Of a DNA stretch of 50,148 bases, positions 35,552-44,799 are shown piece after piece; within the stretch, counting starts at the first letter, position 1, and every line of letters begins with the position of its first letter. A program made the translations under genes and the position numbers. Below the pieces are notes generated by a model. That model searched no databases, was not told where the DNA came from, and was given only the letters and a program-made list of their open reading frames with translations. The stretch comes from Streptomyces beihaiensis. GTDB lineage: Bacteria > Actinomycetota > Actinomycetes > Streptomycetales > Streptomycetaceae. The stretch lies in NCBI RefSeq assembly GCF_026274175.1, contig NZ_JAPHNL010000255.1, positions 1 through 50,148 of the forward strand, in the 5' to 3' direction.

Positions 35552-36739
35552 GTGCGCCCCGTCCACTTCGCAGCCGCCCGCCGCACCCCGATCGGCAAAC
35601 TGCGCGGATCCCTGTCGGGCGTGCGCCCCGACGACCTCGCCGCCACCGTGCTCAGGGGGCTGCTCGCCGACGCGCCCGGCCTCGATCCCGCCCGCGTCGA
35701 CGACGTCTACTGGGGCGCCGCCAACCAGGCGGGCGAGGACAACCGCAACGTCGCGCGGATGGCCGCCCTGCTCGCGGGCCTGCCCGAGTCGGTGCCCGGC
35801 GCCACCGTGAACCGGCTGTGCGCCTCGGGCCTCGAGGCCGTCACCACCGCCGCCCGCACCATCGCGGCGGGCGAGGCCGACATCGTGCTCGCGGGCGGCT
35901 CCGAGTCGATGAGCCGCGCCCCGTTCGTCCTGCCCCGCCCGGACGACGCGCTCCCGCACACGATGCAGACGTACGACACCCGACTGGGCTGGCGGCTCGT
36001 CAACCCGGCGATGAAGGAGCTGCACGGCGTCCTGTCGATGGGGGAGACCGCCGAGGAGGTCGCCGACCGGTACGGCATCTCCCGCGAGCGGCAGGACGCG
36101 TTCGCTCTCCGCAGCCACCAGCGCGCCGCCGCCGCCCGCAAGGACGGCCTCTTCGACGCGGAACTCCTGCCCGTCACCCGGCCCGACGGCGTGGTGGTCG
36201 ACGCCGACGAATGCATCCGCCCCGACACCTCCCTGGACAAGCTCGGCGGCCTGCGCCCCGTCTTCCGCAAGGGCGGCACGGTCACAGCGGGCAACGCGTC
36301 GCCCATGAACGACGGCGCGGCGGGCCTGCTCCTGGTCAGCGAGGAGGCCCTGAACGACCTGGGGCTCACCTCGCTCGGCCGCTACGTCGCCGGCGCCTCG
36401 GCCGGCGTCCACCCCGACGTCATGGGCATCGGCCCGGTGCCCGCCACCCGCAAGGCGCTCGACCGCGTCGGCTGGGACCTGGACACCGTGCAGGAGGCCG
36501 AGTTCAACGAGGCGTTCGCCGCGCAGGCGCTCGCCTGCCTCGACACCCTCGGCATCGACCCCGACCAGGTCAACCCCACCGGCGGCGCCATCGCGCTCGG
36601 TCACCCGCTGGGCTGCTCCGGCGCCCGCATCCTCACCACCCTGCTGCACCGCATGCGCCGCACCGGCGCCGGCCGGGGCCTGGCCACCATGTGCGTCGGC
36701 GTCGGCCAGGGCAGCGCCCTGCTCGTCGAGCGCGCCTGA
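35552..36739 (+). CDS. Acetyl-CoA acyltransferase (thiolase)
   Basis: A 395-residue thiolase. The active residues are C90 (NRLCASGLEAV), H351 (GGAIALGHPLGCSGAR) and C381 (CVGVGQGSALL). It cleaves 3-ketoacyl-CoA with CoA (beta-oxidation or 3-oxoadipyl-CoA cleavage) or condenses acyl-CoAs. The GTG at 35552 has GAGGAG 6 bases upstream. It shares an operon with an acyl-CoA ligase, which favours fatty or aromatic acid breakdown. The palindrome upstream suggests TetR control. Confidence 0.93.
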   Translation: MRPVHFAAARRTPIGKLRGSLSGVRPDDLAATVLRGLLADAPGLDPARVDDVYWGAANQAGEDNRNVARMAALLAGLPESVPGATVNRLCASGLEAVTTAARTIAAGEADIVLAGGSESMSRAPFVLPRPDDALPHTMQTYDTRLGWRLVNPAMKELHGVLSMGETAEEVADRYGISRERQDAFALRSHQRAAAARKDGLFDAELLPVTRPDGVVVDADECIRPDTSLDKLGGLRPVFRKGGTVTAGNASPMNDGAAGLLLVSEEALNDLGLTSLGRYVAGASAGVHPDVMGIGPVPATRKALDRVGWDLDTVQEAEFNEAFAAQALACLDTLGIDPDQVNPTGGAIALGHPLGCSGARILTTLLHRMRRTGAGRGLATMCVGVGQGSALLVERA

Positions 36740-36753
36740 CCACCCGTAAAGAC

Positions 36754-36788
36754 CGCACAGCCCGCACGGATCGCACAGCCCGCACGGA
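36754..36788. repeat. 17-bp direct repeat before the ligase gene
   Basis: CGCACAGCCCGCACGGA occurs at 36754-36770 and 36772-36788, one base apart, in the 68-base spacer between thiolase and ligase. Confidence 0.9.
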
Positions 36789-36807
36789 AACGGAGCACCA
36801 CCCCCTC

Positions 36808-38325
36808 ATGGCCACCCTCTCCCTCGCGGCGATCCTCGCCGAGTCCGCCCGCCGCCACCCCGACAAGACCGGACTCGTCGAGGGCGAACGCCGCTTCACC
36901 TTCAGCGAGTTGTGGCTCCAGGCCCGCAAGCAGGCCGCGGCCCTGGCCGGTCTCGGCGTGCGGCCGGGGGACAAGGTGGCGCTCATGGCGCCCAACACGG
37001 CCGAGTTCCCGCGCGCCTACTACGCGGCGCTCACCGCGGGCGCCGTCGTCGTCCCCGTCCACCTGCTCCTCTCCGCCGACGAGGTGCGCCATGTCCTGAG
37101 CGACAGCGGCGCCACGCTGCTGCTGTGCCACCCCGGGCAGGCGGCGGTCGGCGCCGCGGCCGCGAAGGCGTGCGGCGTACGCATGGTCGAACTCGGTGAC
37201 GACGGCGAGCTCGAACGGCTCACCGCCGCGGCCGAGCCCGTCACCTCGTACGCGACGCGCGACGCCGACGACCCGGCCGTCGTCTTCTACACGAGCGGCA
37301 CCACCGGTGTCCCCAAGGGCGCGGTCCTCAGCCACTTCAACCTCGTGATGAACGCGACCGTCGACGCCTTCGACGCCCACACCTACGACCCCGACCAGAT
37401 CGTTCTCGGCGCCCTGCCGCTCTTCCACGCCTTCGGCCAGACCGCCTCCCTCAACGCGGTGTGGCGCGCGGGCAAGACACTCGTCCTGCTGCCCCGCTTC
37501 GACGCCGCCAGGGCGATCGAGGCCATGGTGCGCGAGCGGGTCACCACGTTCCACGGCGTGCCCACCATGTACGTGCATCTGCTGGCCGCCGCCGAGCAGG
37601 CCGCCGAACTGCCGCGCCTCGACGTGGCCGTGTCCGGCGGCGCGTCCCTCCCGGTCGCCGTCCTCGAACGCTTCCAGGAGCTGTACGGCGCCACCATCCA
37701 CGAGGGCTACGGGCTCAGCGAGACCTCGCCCGTCGCCGCCGTCAACCAGAGCTGCTTCGGCGTCGAGCCGGGCACCGTCGGCCACCCGATCTGGGGCGTC
37801 GAGGTGGAAGTCGCCCGCGCCGAGCTGAACGAGCGCGTCGAACTGCTGCCCACCGGCGAACTCGGCGAGATCGTGGTGCGCGGCCACTGCGTCTTCTCCG
37901 GCTACCTGGGCCGCCCCGAGGCCACGGCCGAGGTCCTGGTCGACGGCTGGTTCCGCACGGGTGACCTGGGCACCAAGGACGAGAAGGGCTTCCTGCGCAT
38001 CGTCGACCGCAAGAAGGACGTCATCATCCGCGGCGGCTACAACGTCTATCCGCGCGAGGTGGAGGAGGTTCTCATGCGCCACCCCGCCGTGGAACAGGTC
38101 GCCGTCATCGGTCTGCCCGACGCCGTGCACGGCGAGGAGGTGTGCGCCGTGATCGTGCCGAAACCGGACACCCCCCTCGACACCGACGAGCTCACCGCCT
38201 GGTCCAAGGAACACCTGGGCCGCCACAAGTACCCGCGCCGCGTCGAACTCACCGACCGGCTGCCGCTCGGCCCCAGCATGAAGATCCTCAAGCGTGAGCT
38301 GCGGGCGACGTACAGCGAAGGATAG
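36808..38325 (+). CDS. Acyl-CoA ligase (long-chain fatty acid-CoA ligase type)
   Basis: A 505-residue ANL-superfamily enzyme. Motifs in order: phosphate loop YTSGTTGVPKGAV (about 164), LPLFHAFGQ, GYGLSETSP, WFRTGDLG, DRKKDVIIRGGYNVYPREVEE and the C-terminal Lys in MKILKRELR. It turns a carboxylic acid into the acyl-CoA through an acyl-AMP. Length and GYNVYPREVEE suit a medium/long-chain fatty acid ligase. The ribosome site is weak (GGAG 13 bases upstream). It probably feeds the thiolase encoded just before it. Confidence 0.92.
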   Translation: MATLSLAAILAESARRHPDKTGLVEGERRFTFSELWLQARKQAAALAGLGVRPGDKVALMAPNTAEFPRAYYAALTAGAVVVPVHLLLSADEVRHVLSDSGATLLLCHPGQAAVGAAAAKACGVRMVELGDDGELERLTAAAEPVTSYATRDADDPAVVFYTSGTTGVPKGAVLSHFNLVMNATVDAFDAHTYDPDQIVLGALPLFHAFGQTASLNAVWRAGKTLVLLPRFDAARAIEAMVRERVTTFHGVPTMYVHLLAAAEQAAELPRLDVAVSGGASLPVAVLERFQELYGATIHEGYGLSETSPVAAVNQSCFGVEPGTVGHPIWGVEVEVARAELNERVELLPTGELGEIVVRGHCVFSGYLGRPEATAEVLVDGWFRTGDLGTKDEKGFLRIVDRKKDVIIRGGYNVYPREVEEVLMRHPAVEQVAVIGLPDAVHGEEVCAVIVPKPDTPLDTDELTAWSKEHLGRHKYPRRVELTDRLPLGPSMKILKRELRATYSEG

Positions 38326-38348
38326 ACGCGCATAGCATCGGTCGCACC

Positions 38349-39113
38349 ATGCACCACATATTCGGGATCACACCCTGGCAGTTCACGGCGCTGGCCTTCG
38401 CGGCGCTCCTGGTGGGCTTCTCCAAGACGGCCGTCAGCGGCGCCAACACCGTCAGCCTCGCGATCTTCGCCGCGATCCTGCCCGCCCGTGCCTCCGTGGG
38501 CGTCCTGCTGCCCATCCTCATCTGCGGCGACGTCCTGGCCGTCCTCACCTACCGGCGGCACGCCCACTGGCCAACGCTGTGGCGGCTGTTCCCGGCCGTC
38601 GCCGTGGGGGTCGTGGTCGGCACGGTCTTCCTCGGCCTCGCCGACGACGGGGCCGTGCGCACGTCCATCGGAGCGATCCTGCTCCTGATGGCCGCGGTCA
38701 CCGTCTGGCGGCGCCGCGCGGCACAGACGCCCGAAGCGGAGTCCGAGCCCACCCGTGCGGCCCGCGTCAAAGCGGGCTCGTACGGGGTGCTCGGCGGCTT
38801 CACCACCATGGTCGCCAACGCGGGCGGCCCGGTCATGTCGATGTATCTGCTGTCGGCGGGCTTCCGCAAGCTCGGCTTCCTCGGCACCTCCGCCTGGTTC
38901 TTCCTCATCGTCAACTCCGCGAAGGTGCCGTTCAGCGCGGGCCTGGGCCTCATCGACGGTCACTCGCTGCTGCTCGACGCCGCCCTCGCCGTGTTCGTCG
39001 TGCCGGGCGCGCTCATCGGGCGGGCCGCGGTCCACCGCATCAACCAGCGCCTGTTCGAGCGGCTCGTCATCGCCGCGACCGTCGTCGGCGGTCTGCAACT
39101 GCTGCTGCGCTGA
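38349..39113 (+). CDS. TauE/SafE-family membrane permease
   Basis: A 254-residue membrane protein with eight predicted segments in two repeats, each opening with a conserved Gly/Phe stretch (LLVGFSKTAVSGAN and LGGFTTMVANAGGPVMSMY). This is the family of sulfite/sulfoacetate exporters. No clear ribosome site is seen; a TAGCAT box about 10 bases before the ATG hints at a short or absent leader. It converges with the MFS gene. A link with the TauD-type enzyme at 30.8 kb is possible but not shown by position. Confidence 0.9.
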   Translation: MHHIFGITPWQFTALAFAALLVGFSKTAVSGANTVSLAIFAAILPARASVGVLLPILICGDVLAVLTYRRHAHWPTLWRLFPAVAVGVVVGTVFLGLADDGAVRTSIGAILLLMAAVTVWRRRAAQTPEAESEPTRAARVKAGSYGVLGGFTTMVANAGGPVMSMYLLSAGFRKLGFLGTSAWFFLIVNSAKVPFSAGLGLIDGHSLLLDAALAVFVVPGALIGRAAVHRINQRLFERLVIAATVVGGLQLLLR

Positions 39114-39131
39114 CGGCGCCCCGGCCCGGCC

Positions 39132-41210
39132 TCAGACGCGTACGGGCTCCGGCTCGCCGCCGCCCGTACGTTCCGGCAGGCCGTTCGCCAGGTCCTCGGC
39201 CAGCAGCCGCTTGGCGATCGTGTCGACCGCGGCCCGCAGATCGAGCCCCGGGGGGCGGCCCAGATCGGCCTCCACCTGCTCGCTCAGCCACTCGCCCCAC
39301 GCCCGAGACAGCACCTCGGCCTCGCGCCGCCCTGCCGCCGTGTGCGAGAAGTACGAGCCCTCACGGCTCAGATACCCCTCGGCCACCATCCGCTCGAAGA
39401 CCGGCACGAGCACCTCCGGCGGCAGCCTGCGCCGGGCCGCGATCAGGCCGAGGCTCGCGTACCCGACCATCCGCGTGAAGAACTCCACCTGCATGACGGC
39501 CCACGCGCCCGCGATGTCGAGCCGTGTGTCGCTGGAGTGCAGGATCCGCCGTGCCGTCTCCAGACTCGTCGTCTTCACGATGTTCCCCACGGCCCGCTCC
39601 AGCAGCCGCGCCGAGTCACCGGACGTCGGCTGGGCGAACCCCTCGCCCATGTCGGCCGACCCGGCCCGCGCGCTGTCGCGCAGCTCGACCTGCTTGAGGA
39701 AGAGCGCCACCACGAACCCGACGACCGCGACCGGCACCGTCCACAGGAAGACGGTGTGCAGCGAGTCCGCGTACGCGTCGACGATCGGACCCCGCGCCGC
39801 GGGCGGCAGCGAGTGCAGCCCCTGCGGACTCTGCGCCGCCTTCGCCAGCGCCGCCGGATCGACTCCGGACCCGGACCGCGCCGCCCGGGCCAGGCCCTGC
39901 GTCAGGTTCGGCTTGAGGCTGTTGGCGTAGATCGTGCCGAAGACGGCCGTCCCGAAGGAGCTGCCGAGCGTACGGAAGAACGTCACACCCGACGTGGCCG
40001 TGCCCAGATCCGCGTACGCGACGGTGTTCTGCACGGCGATGGTCAGCACCTGCATGCACAGGCCGATACCGATACCGAGCACGAGCATGTACAGCGACTC
40101 CAGCCACGTGCCGGTCGAACTGCCCATCAGGGACAGCAGGTACAGCCCGAGCGCCATCACCAGCGCCCCGACGATCGGGAAGATCCGGTACGTACCGGTC
40201 TTGCTCACCACGTTGCCGGAGAAGATCGACGCGGCGAGCAGCCCGATCACCATGGGCAGGGTGCGCACCCCCGAGATGGTGGCCGAGTCCCCGTCCACGT
40301 ACTGCAGATACGTCGGCAGGAACGTCATCGCGCCGAGCATCGCGAAGCCGACGATGAAGCTCAGGATCGAGCAGACCGTGAAGACCGGGTTGGCGAACAG
40401 CCGCATCGGCAGCATCGGTTCGGCGGCCCGCGTCTCGGCCCAGCAGAACAGGCCGAGCGCCGCCAGGCCGCCCGCGAACAGGCCGATGATGACACCCGAG
40501 CCCCACGCGTACTCGTTGCCGCCCCAGCTCGTCGCCAGGATCAGGGCGCTCGCCCCGGCCGCCACCAGCGCGATGCCGATGTAGTCGATGACGGGACGCA
40601 CCACCGACCTGACCACCGGGATGGTGCGGGCGGCCGCCGCGACCACGACGATCGCGATCGGTACGTTGACGTAGAACGCCCAGCGCCACGACAGGTGGTC
40701 GGTGAACAGGCCGCCGAGCAGCGGTCCGATGACCGTCGCGACGCCGAACACGGCCCCGATGGCGCCCTGGTACTTGCCGCGCTCGCGCAGCGGGATGACG
40801 TCGGCGATCAGCGCCATCGCCGTCACCATCAGACCGCCCGCGCCGACGCCCTGCATCGCCCGCCAGACGATCAGCAGCGACATGTTCGTGGCGAGCCCGC
40901 ACAGGAACGAGCCGGTGATGAAGACGATCGCCGAGACCTGGAAGACGACCTTGCGCCCGAACAGGTCGCCGAACTTGCCGACGAGGACGGTGGCGACGGT
41001 CTCGGCGAGCAGGTACGAGGTGACGACCCACGACATGTGCGCGGCCCCGCCCAGGTCCGCGACGATCGTGGGCAGCGCGGTGCCGACGATGGTCTGGTCG
41101 AGGGCGGCGAGCAGCATGCCCAGCATGATCGTCACGAAGACGACGTTGCGGCGTCGACGGTCGAGGACCGGAGGTGCGGGAGCGGCGGTCTCTTCGAGGG
41201 TGGTGGTCAC
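39132..41210 (-). CDS. MFS multidrug exporter (DHA2/EmrB) with C-terminal extra domain
   Basis: A 692-residue transporter. The first ~525 residues give 14 membrane segments with DHA2 marks: [17 protein letters not shown] in TM1, [11 protein letters not shown] (motif A) and [21 protein letters not shown] (motif C). Residues about 540-692 form a soluble helical domain ([20 protein letters not shown], then [20 protein letters not shown]) that resembles a winged-helix/MarR fold. Proton-driven export of drugs or natural products is expected. The GTG start at 41210 has only a weak ribosome site. The frame is open upstream, but that part is antisense-type sequence. Confidence 0.9.
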   Translation of the reverse strand: MTTTLEETAAPAPPVLDRRRRNVVFVTIMLGMLLAALDQTIVGTALPTIVADLGGAAHMSWVVTSYLLAETVATVLVGKFGDLFGRKVVFQVSAIVFITGSFLCGLATNMSLLIVWRAMQGVGAGGLMVTAMALIADVIPLRERGKYQGAIGAVFGVATVIGPLLGGLFTDHLSWRWAFYVNVPIAIVVVAAAARTIPVVRSVVRPVIDYIGIALVAAGASALILATSWGGNEYAWGSGVIIGLFAGGLAALGLFCWAETRAAEPMLPMRLFANPVFTVCSILSFIVGFAMLGAMTFLPTYLQYVDGDSATISGVRTLPMVIGLLAASIFSGNVVSKTGTYRIFPIVGALVMALGLYLLSLMGSSTGTWLESLYMLVLGIGIGLCMQVLTIAVQNTVAYADLGTATSGVTFFRTLGSSFGTAVFGTIYANSLKPNLTQGLARAARSGSGVDPAALAKAAQSPQGLHSLPPAARGPIVDAYADSLHTVFLWTVPVAVVGFVVALFLKQVELRDSARAGSADMGEGFAQPTSGDSARLLERAVGNIVKTTSLETARRILHSSDTRLDIAGAWAVMQVEFFTRMVGYASLGLIAARRRLPPEVLVPVFERMVAEGYLSREGSYFSHTAAGRREAEVLSRAWGEWLSEQVEADLGRPPGLDLRAAVDTIAKRLLAEDLANGLPERTGGGEPEPVRV

Positions 41211-41280
41211 GCTCGAAGCGTCACACCGGTGGCCGACCCGCGCATGCGGACGGCGGCCGGACCGGTGACGGAACCCCTGG

Positions 41281-41796
41281 TCAGCCGCTCGCCGTCCGCC
41301 CGTCGAGGCGGGGTGCACGCGCCGCCGCGTCCACCGGGCGGTCCGACCGCTCCACGTCGTCGGCCAGCTCCCGCGCCCATGCGGCCACGGCGGCCGGGTC
41401 GAGCCCGTCGGGCGCCGTGCCCGTCCAGGAGGCCACGCTCTGCGCGCCGCGCCGCAACAGCCGGGCGCCGCCTCGCGCGTTGCCGCGCGCCGCGTGCGTG
41501 AGCCCGACCGCGACCTGCGCGAGGCCCCGCCACAACGCCCGCTCGTGGGCCGGGCCCGCCTTCCACGCGTCCTCGAACACCTCGTGCGCGTGGAACGGCC
41601 GCCCGGCGTCCAGGAGCGCCTGCGCCTCGGCCACGGTCCCGGCGGCCGTGCGGACCACGCCCTCCGGCTGCCGGGGCACGCCTTCGGCGCCGTAGGGCAG
41701 CGGCCGGCCCAGGCCGTCACGGGGGCGTGCGTTACGGGCCCGCCCCTCCTCGTCGCGGTCCCTGTCGCCGCCGTGCGCAGTGCTCATGCCCGGCAT
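41281..41796 (-). CDS. DUF309-family small protein
   Basis: A 171-residue protein with the DUF309 core [20 protein letters not shown], then [19 protein letters not shown] at residues 63-115. The core is an all-helical bundle whose HEVFE and W residues are conserved; the function is unknown. Starts at 41796 and 41787 are both possible and neither has a good ribosome site. The N-terminal 40 residues are low-complexity and charged. It sits 70 bases upstream of the MFS gene in the same direction. Confidence 0.82.
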   Translation of the reverse strand: MPGMSTAHGGDRDRDEEGRARNARPRDGLGRPLPYGAEGVPRQPEGVVRTAAGTVAEAQALLDAGRPFHAHEVFEDAWKAGPAHERALWRGLAQVAVGLTHAARGNARGGARLLRRGAQSVASWTGTAPDGLDPAAVAAWARELADDVERSDRPVDAAARAPRLDGRTASG

Positions 41797-41905
41797 TGTC
41801 GCGCACCCGGACCGCTGTCGCCCGAAGCGGTTTCAAACCACCCGTGAGCTTGGGGTATTGTTCTTCCTGTCGCCGCCGGACGGAGATCCGCAAGGCAGTG
41901 GACAA

Positions 41906-41979
<74 letters not shown>

Positions 41980-42027
41980 CTTTTCGAAGTCGAAGAGGAA
42001 AGCTTCGAAGTCGCAGGTCGATCGTGG

Positions 42028-42051
42028 GCCGCACCGGAAGAACGGTGCGGC
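42028..42051 (+). terminator. Terminator after tRNA-Pro copy 2
   Basis: Perfect 9-bp stem GCCGCACCG/CGGTGCGGC with a 6-base loop, followed by TCTTGT. It lies just before the phosphotransferase start. Confidence 0.8.
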
Positions 42052-42075
42052 TCTTGTCGTACGCCAGAGGTGACC

Positions 42076-42984
42076 ATGGCCATCCGCAAGCTGCACGACG
42101 ACGAACCTGACATCGACGAGAAGCTGGTGCGCGCCCTGGTCGACGACCAGTTCCCGCAGTGGTCCGGTCTTCCGCTCACCCTCGTCGACTCCAACGGCAC
42201 GTCCAACGTCCTGTTCCGGCTCGGGGACGAGCGGGTGGTACGGCTGCCCAGGGTGCGTGGTTCCGTTCCCGATCTGGAGCGAGAGCGCCGCTGGATGCCG
42301 TTCCTCGCGCCGCGCGTGCCGGTGCCCGTGCCCGAGCCGGTCGCCGTCGGCGCGCCGGGGCGCGGCTTCCCCTGGCCGTGGGCGGTCCACCGGTGGCTGG
42401 ACGGCGTCAACCCGACGGTCGGGCGCCTTGAGCGGCCCACGGCGCTGGCACAGGACCTGGCGGCGTTCGTGACCGCGTTGCAGCGCGTCGACACGGCGGG
42501 GGCGCCCGAGTCGTACCGGGGCCGACCGCTCGTCGAGCGGGACGCCGACACCCGTGAGGTGATCGGCTCACTCGCCGGCACGATCGACACGCAGACCGCT
42601 CTGGCCGTGTGGGACGCGGCCGTGGCCGCCCCGCGCGGCGACCGCCCCGACGTGTGGCTCCACGCCGACCTCCAGCCCGGCAACATGCTCGTCGCCGACG
42701 GGCGGCTCAGCGCCGTCATCGACTTCGGCTGCATGGGCCTGGGCGACCCGGCCGTCGACCTGATCGTGGCCTGGTACGTGCTCGACGCCCCGGAGCGTGC
42801 CGTGTACCGGGCGGGGCTCGACCTCGACGATGCGGCCTGGGCGCGCGGCCGCGGCTGGGCCCTGACCATCGCCGTCAACGAGCTGGCGTACTACCGGCAG
42901 TCCAACCGGTTCATGGCCGACACCGCGGCCCGCGTCATCGAGGAGGTCCTGACCGAGCACGCCGCCCAGGGGCGCTGCCGGTAA
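42076..42984 (+). CDS. Aminoglycoside phosphotransferase-like kinase
   Basis: A 302-residue APH-fold kinase. The catalytic loop is WLHADLQPGNML (H196, D198, N203), and the metal motif is VIDFGCMGLGDPAVDL (D216). The N-lobe is PLTLVDSNGTSNVLFRLGDE with the core (R)LP strand. Family members act on aminoglycosides, macrolides, homoserine or other metabolites; substrate and resistance role are not shown. ATG 42076 has AGAGG 5 bases upstream and is preferred to GTG 42070. Confidence 0.9.
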   Translation: MAIRKLHDDEPDIDEKLVRALVDDQFPQWSGLPLTLVDSNGTSNVLFRLGDERVVRLPRVRGSVPDLERERRWMPFLAPRVPVPVPEPVAVGAPGRGFPWPWAVHRWLDGVNPTVGRLERPTALAQDLAAFVTALQRVDTAGAPESYRGRPLVERDADTREVIGSLAGTIDTQTALAVWDAAVAAPRGDRPDVWLHADLQPGNMLVADGRLSAVIDFGCMGLGDPAVDLIVAWYVLDAPERAVYRAGLDLDDAAWARGRGWALTIAVNELAYYRQSNRFMADTAARVIEEVLTEHAAQGRCR

Positions 42985-43370
42985 CCGCGGCAACAACGCC
43001 GCGGACAGGTGTGATCCCGCGCCCCCGGCAAGATCCGCCGGACACCCCCCGGGCGCGCCGCCGCCTCAGCGTCGTTCGACGGCGCGGAGCCCGGCGAGCC
43101 CCGGGCGAGCAAGCGCCGCGCCGACGCGGTGAGTTCCGCCACGGGCACCGGTCGGCCGCCGTTCAGCACGGTGACGAGCGCGGAGAGCTCACGCTCGGTC
43201 AGCTCTGTCTCCACCACGTGGCCGCAGGCCGCCACGAGCCGTCGGCCGCCCGCCCGCGCCCACACCACGCGCTCGGTGGCCCGCACCGTGTCGTCGTCGG
43301 TGAAGTGGCCGGGCCGGGTGGGCGGCGGCACCGGACGCAGCACACCGCAAGCAGCACACCGGATCAGCAT
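42891..43370 (-). CDS. Hypothetical protein, convergent overlap with kinase gene
   Basis: A 159-codon frame with strong G/C third-position bias over its first ~100 codons. It opens MLIRCAACGVLRPV, with a possible metal-binding Cys pair, and has a helix LTERELSALVTVLNGGRPVP that could be part of a winged helix. The last ~50 residues (Cys/Arg rich) look non-coding and overlap the kinase 3' end by 94 bases on the other strand. I infer a real gene whose end is frameshifted or eroded. No family recognised. Confidence 0.35.
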   Translation of the reverse strand: MLIRCAACGVLRPVPPPTRPGHFTDDDTVRATERVVWARAGGRRLVAACGHVVETELTERELSALVTVLNGGRPVPVAELTASARRLLARGSPGSAPSNDAEAAARPGGVRRILPGARDHTCPRRCCRGYRQRPWAACSVRTSSMTRAAVSAMNRLDCR

Positions 43371-43388
43371 CAGAAAGGTCTGCCCACC

Positions 43389-44295
43389 ATGCCTCTCGCC
43401 CTGTTCCGCCGGAAGCGGTCCGGTTCCGCCTCGCGGGGCGCGGGCGCCTGGTCCACCCGGTGCCCAGCGGCGCCGGGACGCTGCACTGTGCGGTCTACGA
43501 CCCGGTGGGGCAGCCCATGGCGGGTGCCGACGTGACCGTGCGGGAGCCCGGCGCGGCCGACCGTCAAGGCGACGACCGACCCGTACGGCCGGTCTTCCTG
43601 ACGCTGCCGCCCGGCCGGTACAGCGTCATGATCGCGGCGGACGGGCTCGAGCCGCACCGGCAGACCGTCGACGTGGCCTCCGGTGAGCCGCTTCCGCTCA
43701 CCTCCGTGCAGCTGCACACCGGGCGTGCCCCGGAGCTGCCGCGCCCCGGCACCTGGCTCTTCGACCCGCCGCACACGGCGACCGCTTCATCGCCGAGCAT
43801 GTCGGCATGGCTCATGTGCACGGCCGCTTCACCCGCTTCGAGGGCGTCATCCGCATCGCGCCCGACATGGCGGACTCACGGGTCGACGTGCGTATCGACG
43901 CCGACTCGATCGATACCGGCAACAAGACCCGCGACGATCACCTGCGCTCGCTGGACTTCCTCGACGTCGAGCGGTATCCGACGATCAGCTTCACCTCCGA
44001 GAGGTTCCTCTTCCGGGGCGGCTCGAAGTGGACCGTGCAGGGTGCTCTGACCATGCACGGCGTCAGCCGCACCGTCGACCTGGACACCGGTTGTCTCGGC
44101 GTCGTCAACGGCGGCTACGCGCAGGAGCTGCGCTGCGCCGCCCTCGCCACGGCTGAGCTGCACCGCGAGGACTAAACGCTCAACTGGCGCACCATGCTCG
44201 CGCGCGGCATCGCCGTCGTCGGGCCCACGGTGAAGCTGGAGCTGGACGTCCAGGCCATGCACCGCACTCACGACACGCCCACGCCGCCGAAGTAG
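43389..44295 (+). pseudogene. YceI-family protein, broken by frameshifts and a nonsense codon
   Basis: The intact ancestor had an N-terminal Pro/Gly carboxypeptidase-regulatory-like domain and a C-terminal YceI lipocalin-like domain. The start MPLALFRRKRSGSASRG (43389) is in frame 0. Frame 2 then gives GAGTLHCAVYDPVGQPMAGA; frame 0 briefly gives VKATTDPYG; frame 2 returns with LTLPPGRYSVMIAADGLEP; frame 1 carries YceI (HVHGRFTRFEG, then DDHLRSLDFLDVERYPTISF). TAA at 44173-44175 replaces an expected Tyr after HRED, and the frame goes on with LNWRTMLARGIAVVGP to a TAG at 44293. So there are at least four indels and one nonsense change: clearly a pseudogene. Confidence 0.9.
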
Positions 44296-44400
44296 GGGGC
44301 GGCGCCCCGGGCGGGGCGTCCGGATCGCGGCCCGCGTGCTCCTGTGCCATCGTGACCAGGAGTGATGTCGGGAAAGTCCGCTTTTGCCAGGAGGTGTCCC

Positions 44401-44478
44401 ATGTCCTCGAAGCGACGCCGCAAGAAGAAGAGCCGCCGCAACAACGCCGCGAACCACGGCAAGCGGCCCCAGACCTGA
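44401..44478 (+). CDS. Ribosomal protein bL37 (25 residues)
   Basis: MSSKRRRKKKSRRNNAANHG then KRPQT. A tiny, very basic protein ending with the NHGKRP signature of actinobacterial bL37, a 50S subunit protein seen in mycobacterial ribosomes. A near-perfect AGGAGGTG lies 5 bases before the ATG, one of the best ribosome sites of the window. The gene is too short for normal ORF calling. Confidence 0.82.
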   Translation: MSSKRRRKKKSRRNNAANHGKRPQT

Positions 44479-44514
44479 GTCCGGCCCGAGCCCCTCGGGG
44501 CCTTCCCGTCCCGG

Positions 44515-44691
44515 TCAGACTCTCTGCGCGGTTCCTTCATCGATGGCCGACGCCCACTCGGTGACCAGGGCCTCGTACTCCGCGCGGTCCTCGGCCGTCA
44601 ACTGTCCGCCGGCGCGCGCCCACAGGTCACGAATCTGCTCGTTGACCACGTCGGCGGAGCGGGTTGCGCGCGGGGTGGGGGTGGAGGACAT
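44515..44691 (-). CDS. Small conserved-type protein, unknown function
   Basis: A 58-residue protein, MSSTPTPRATRSADVVNEQI onward, forming one or two amphipathic helices (IRDLWARAGGQLTAEDRAEY, then VTEWASAI). No ribosome site is visible; TACCCT ends seven bases before the ATG at 44691, so it may be leaderless. The upstream extension to 44787 looks non-coding. Function not recognised. Confidence 0.6.
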   Translation of the reverse strand: MSSTPTPRATRSADVVNEQIRDLWARAGGQLTAEDRAEYEALVTEWASAIDEGTAQRV

Positions 44692-44799
44692 GTGAACGAG
44701 GGTAGGGGATCGGTACGACAATCCGCTCCGGTCCGTCACGTGGGGATCGCCATGTGTGATGTTCGCCATTCCCGAGCAACCCGCCACCCCGCCGGCCCG

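Noticed and set aside
25534-41905. Integrated genetic element bounded by the two tRNA-Pro copies
   Set aside because: No integrase, excisionase, transfer or phage gene lies between; the content is ordinary metabolism with a normal G+C bias, and identity stops at the tRNA edges.
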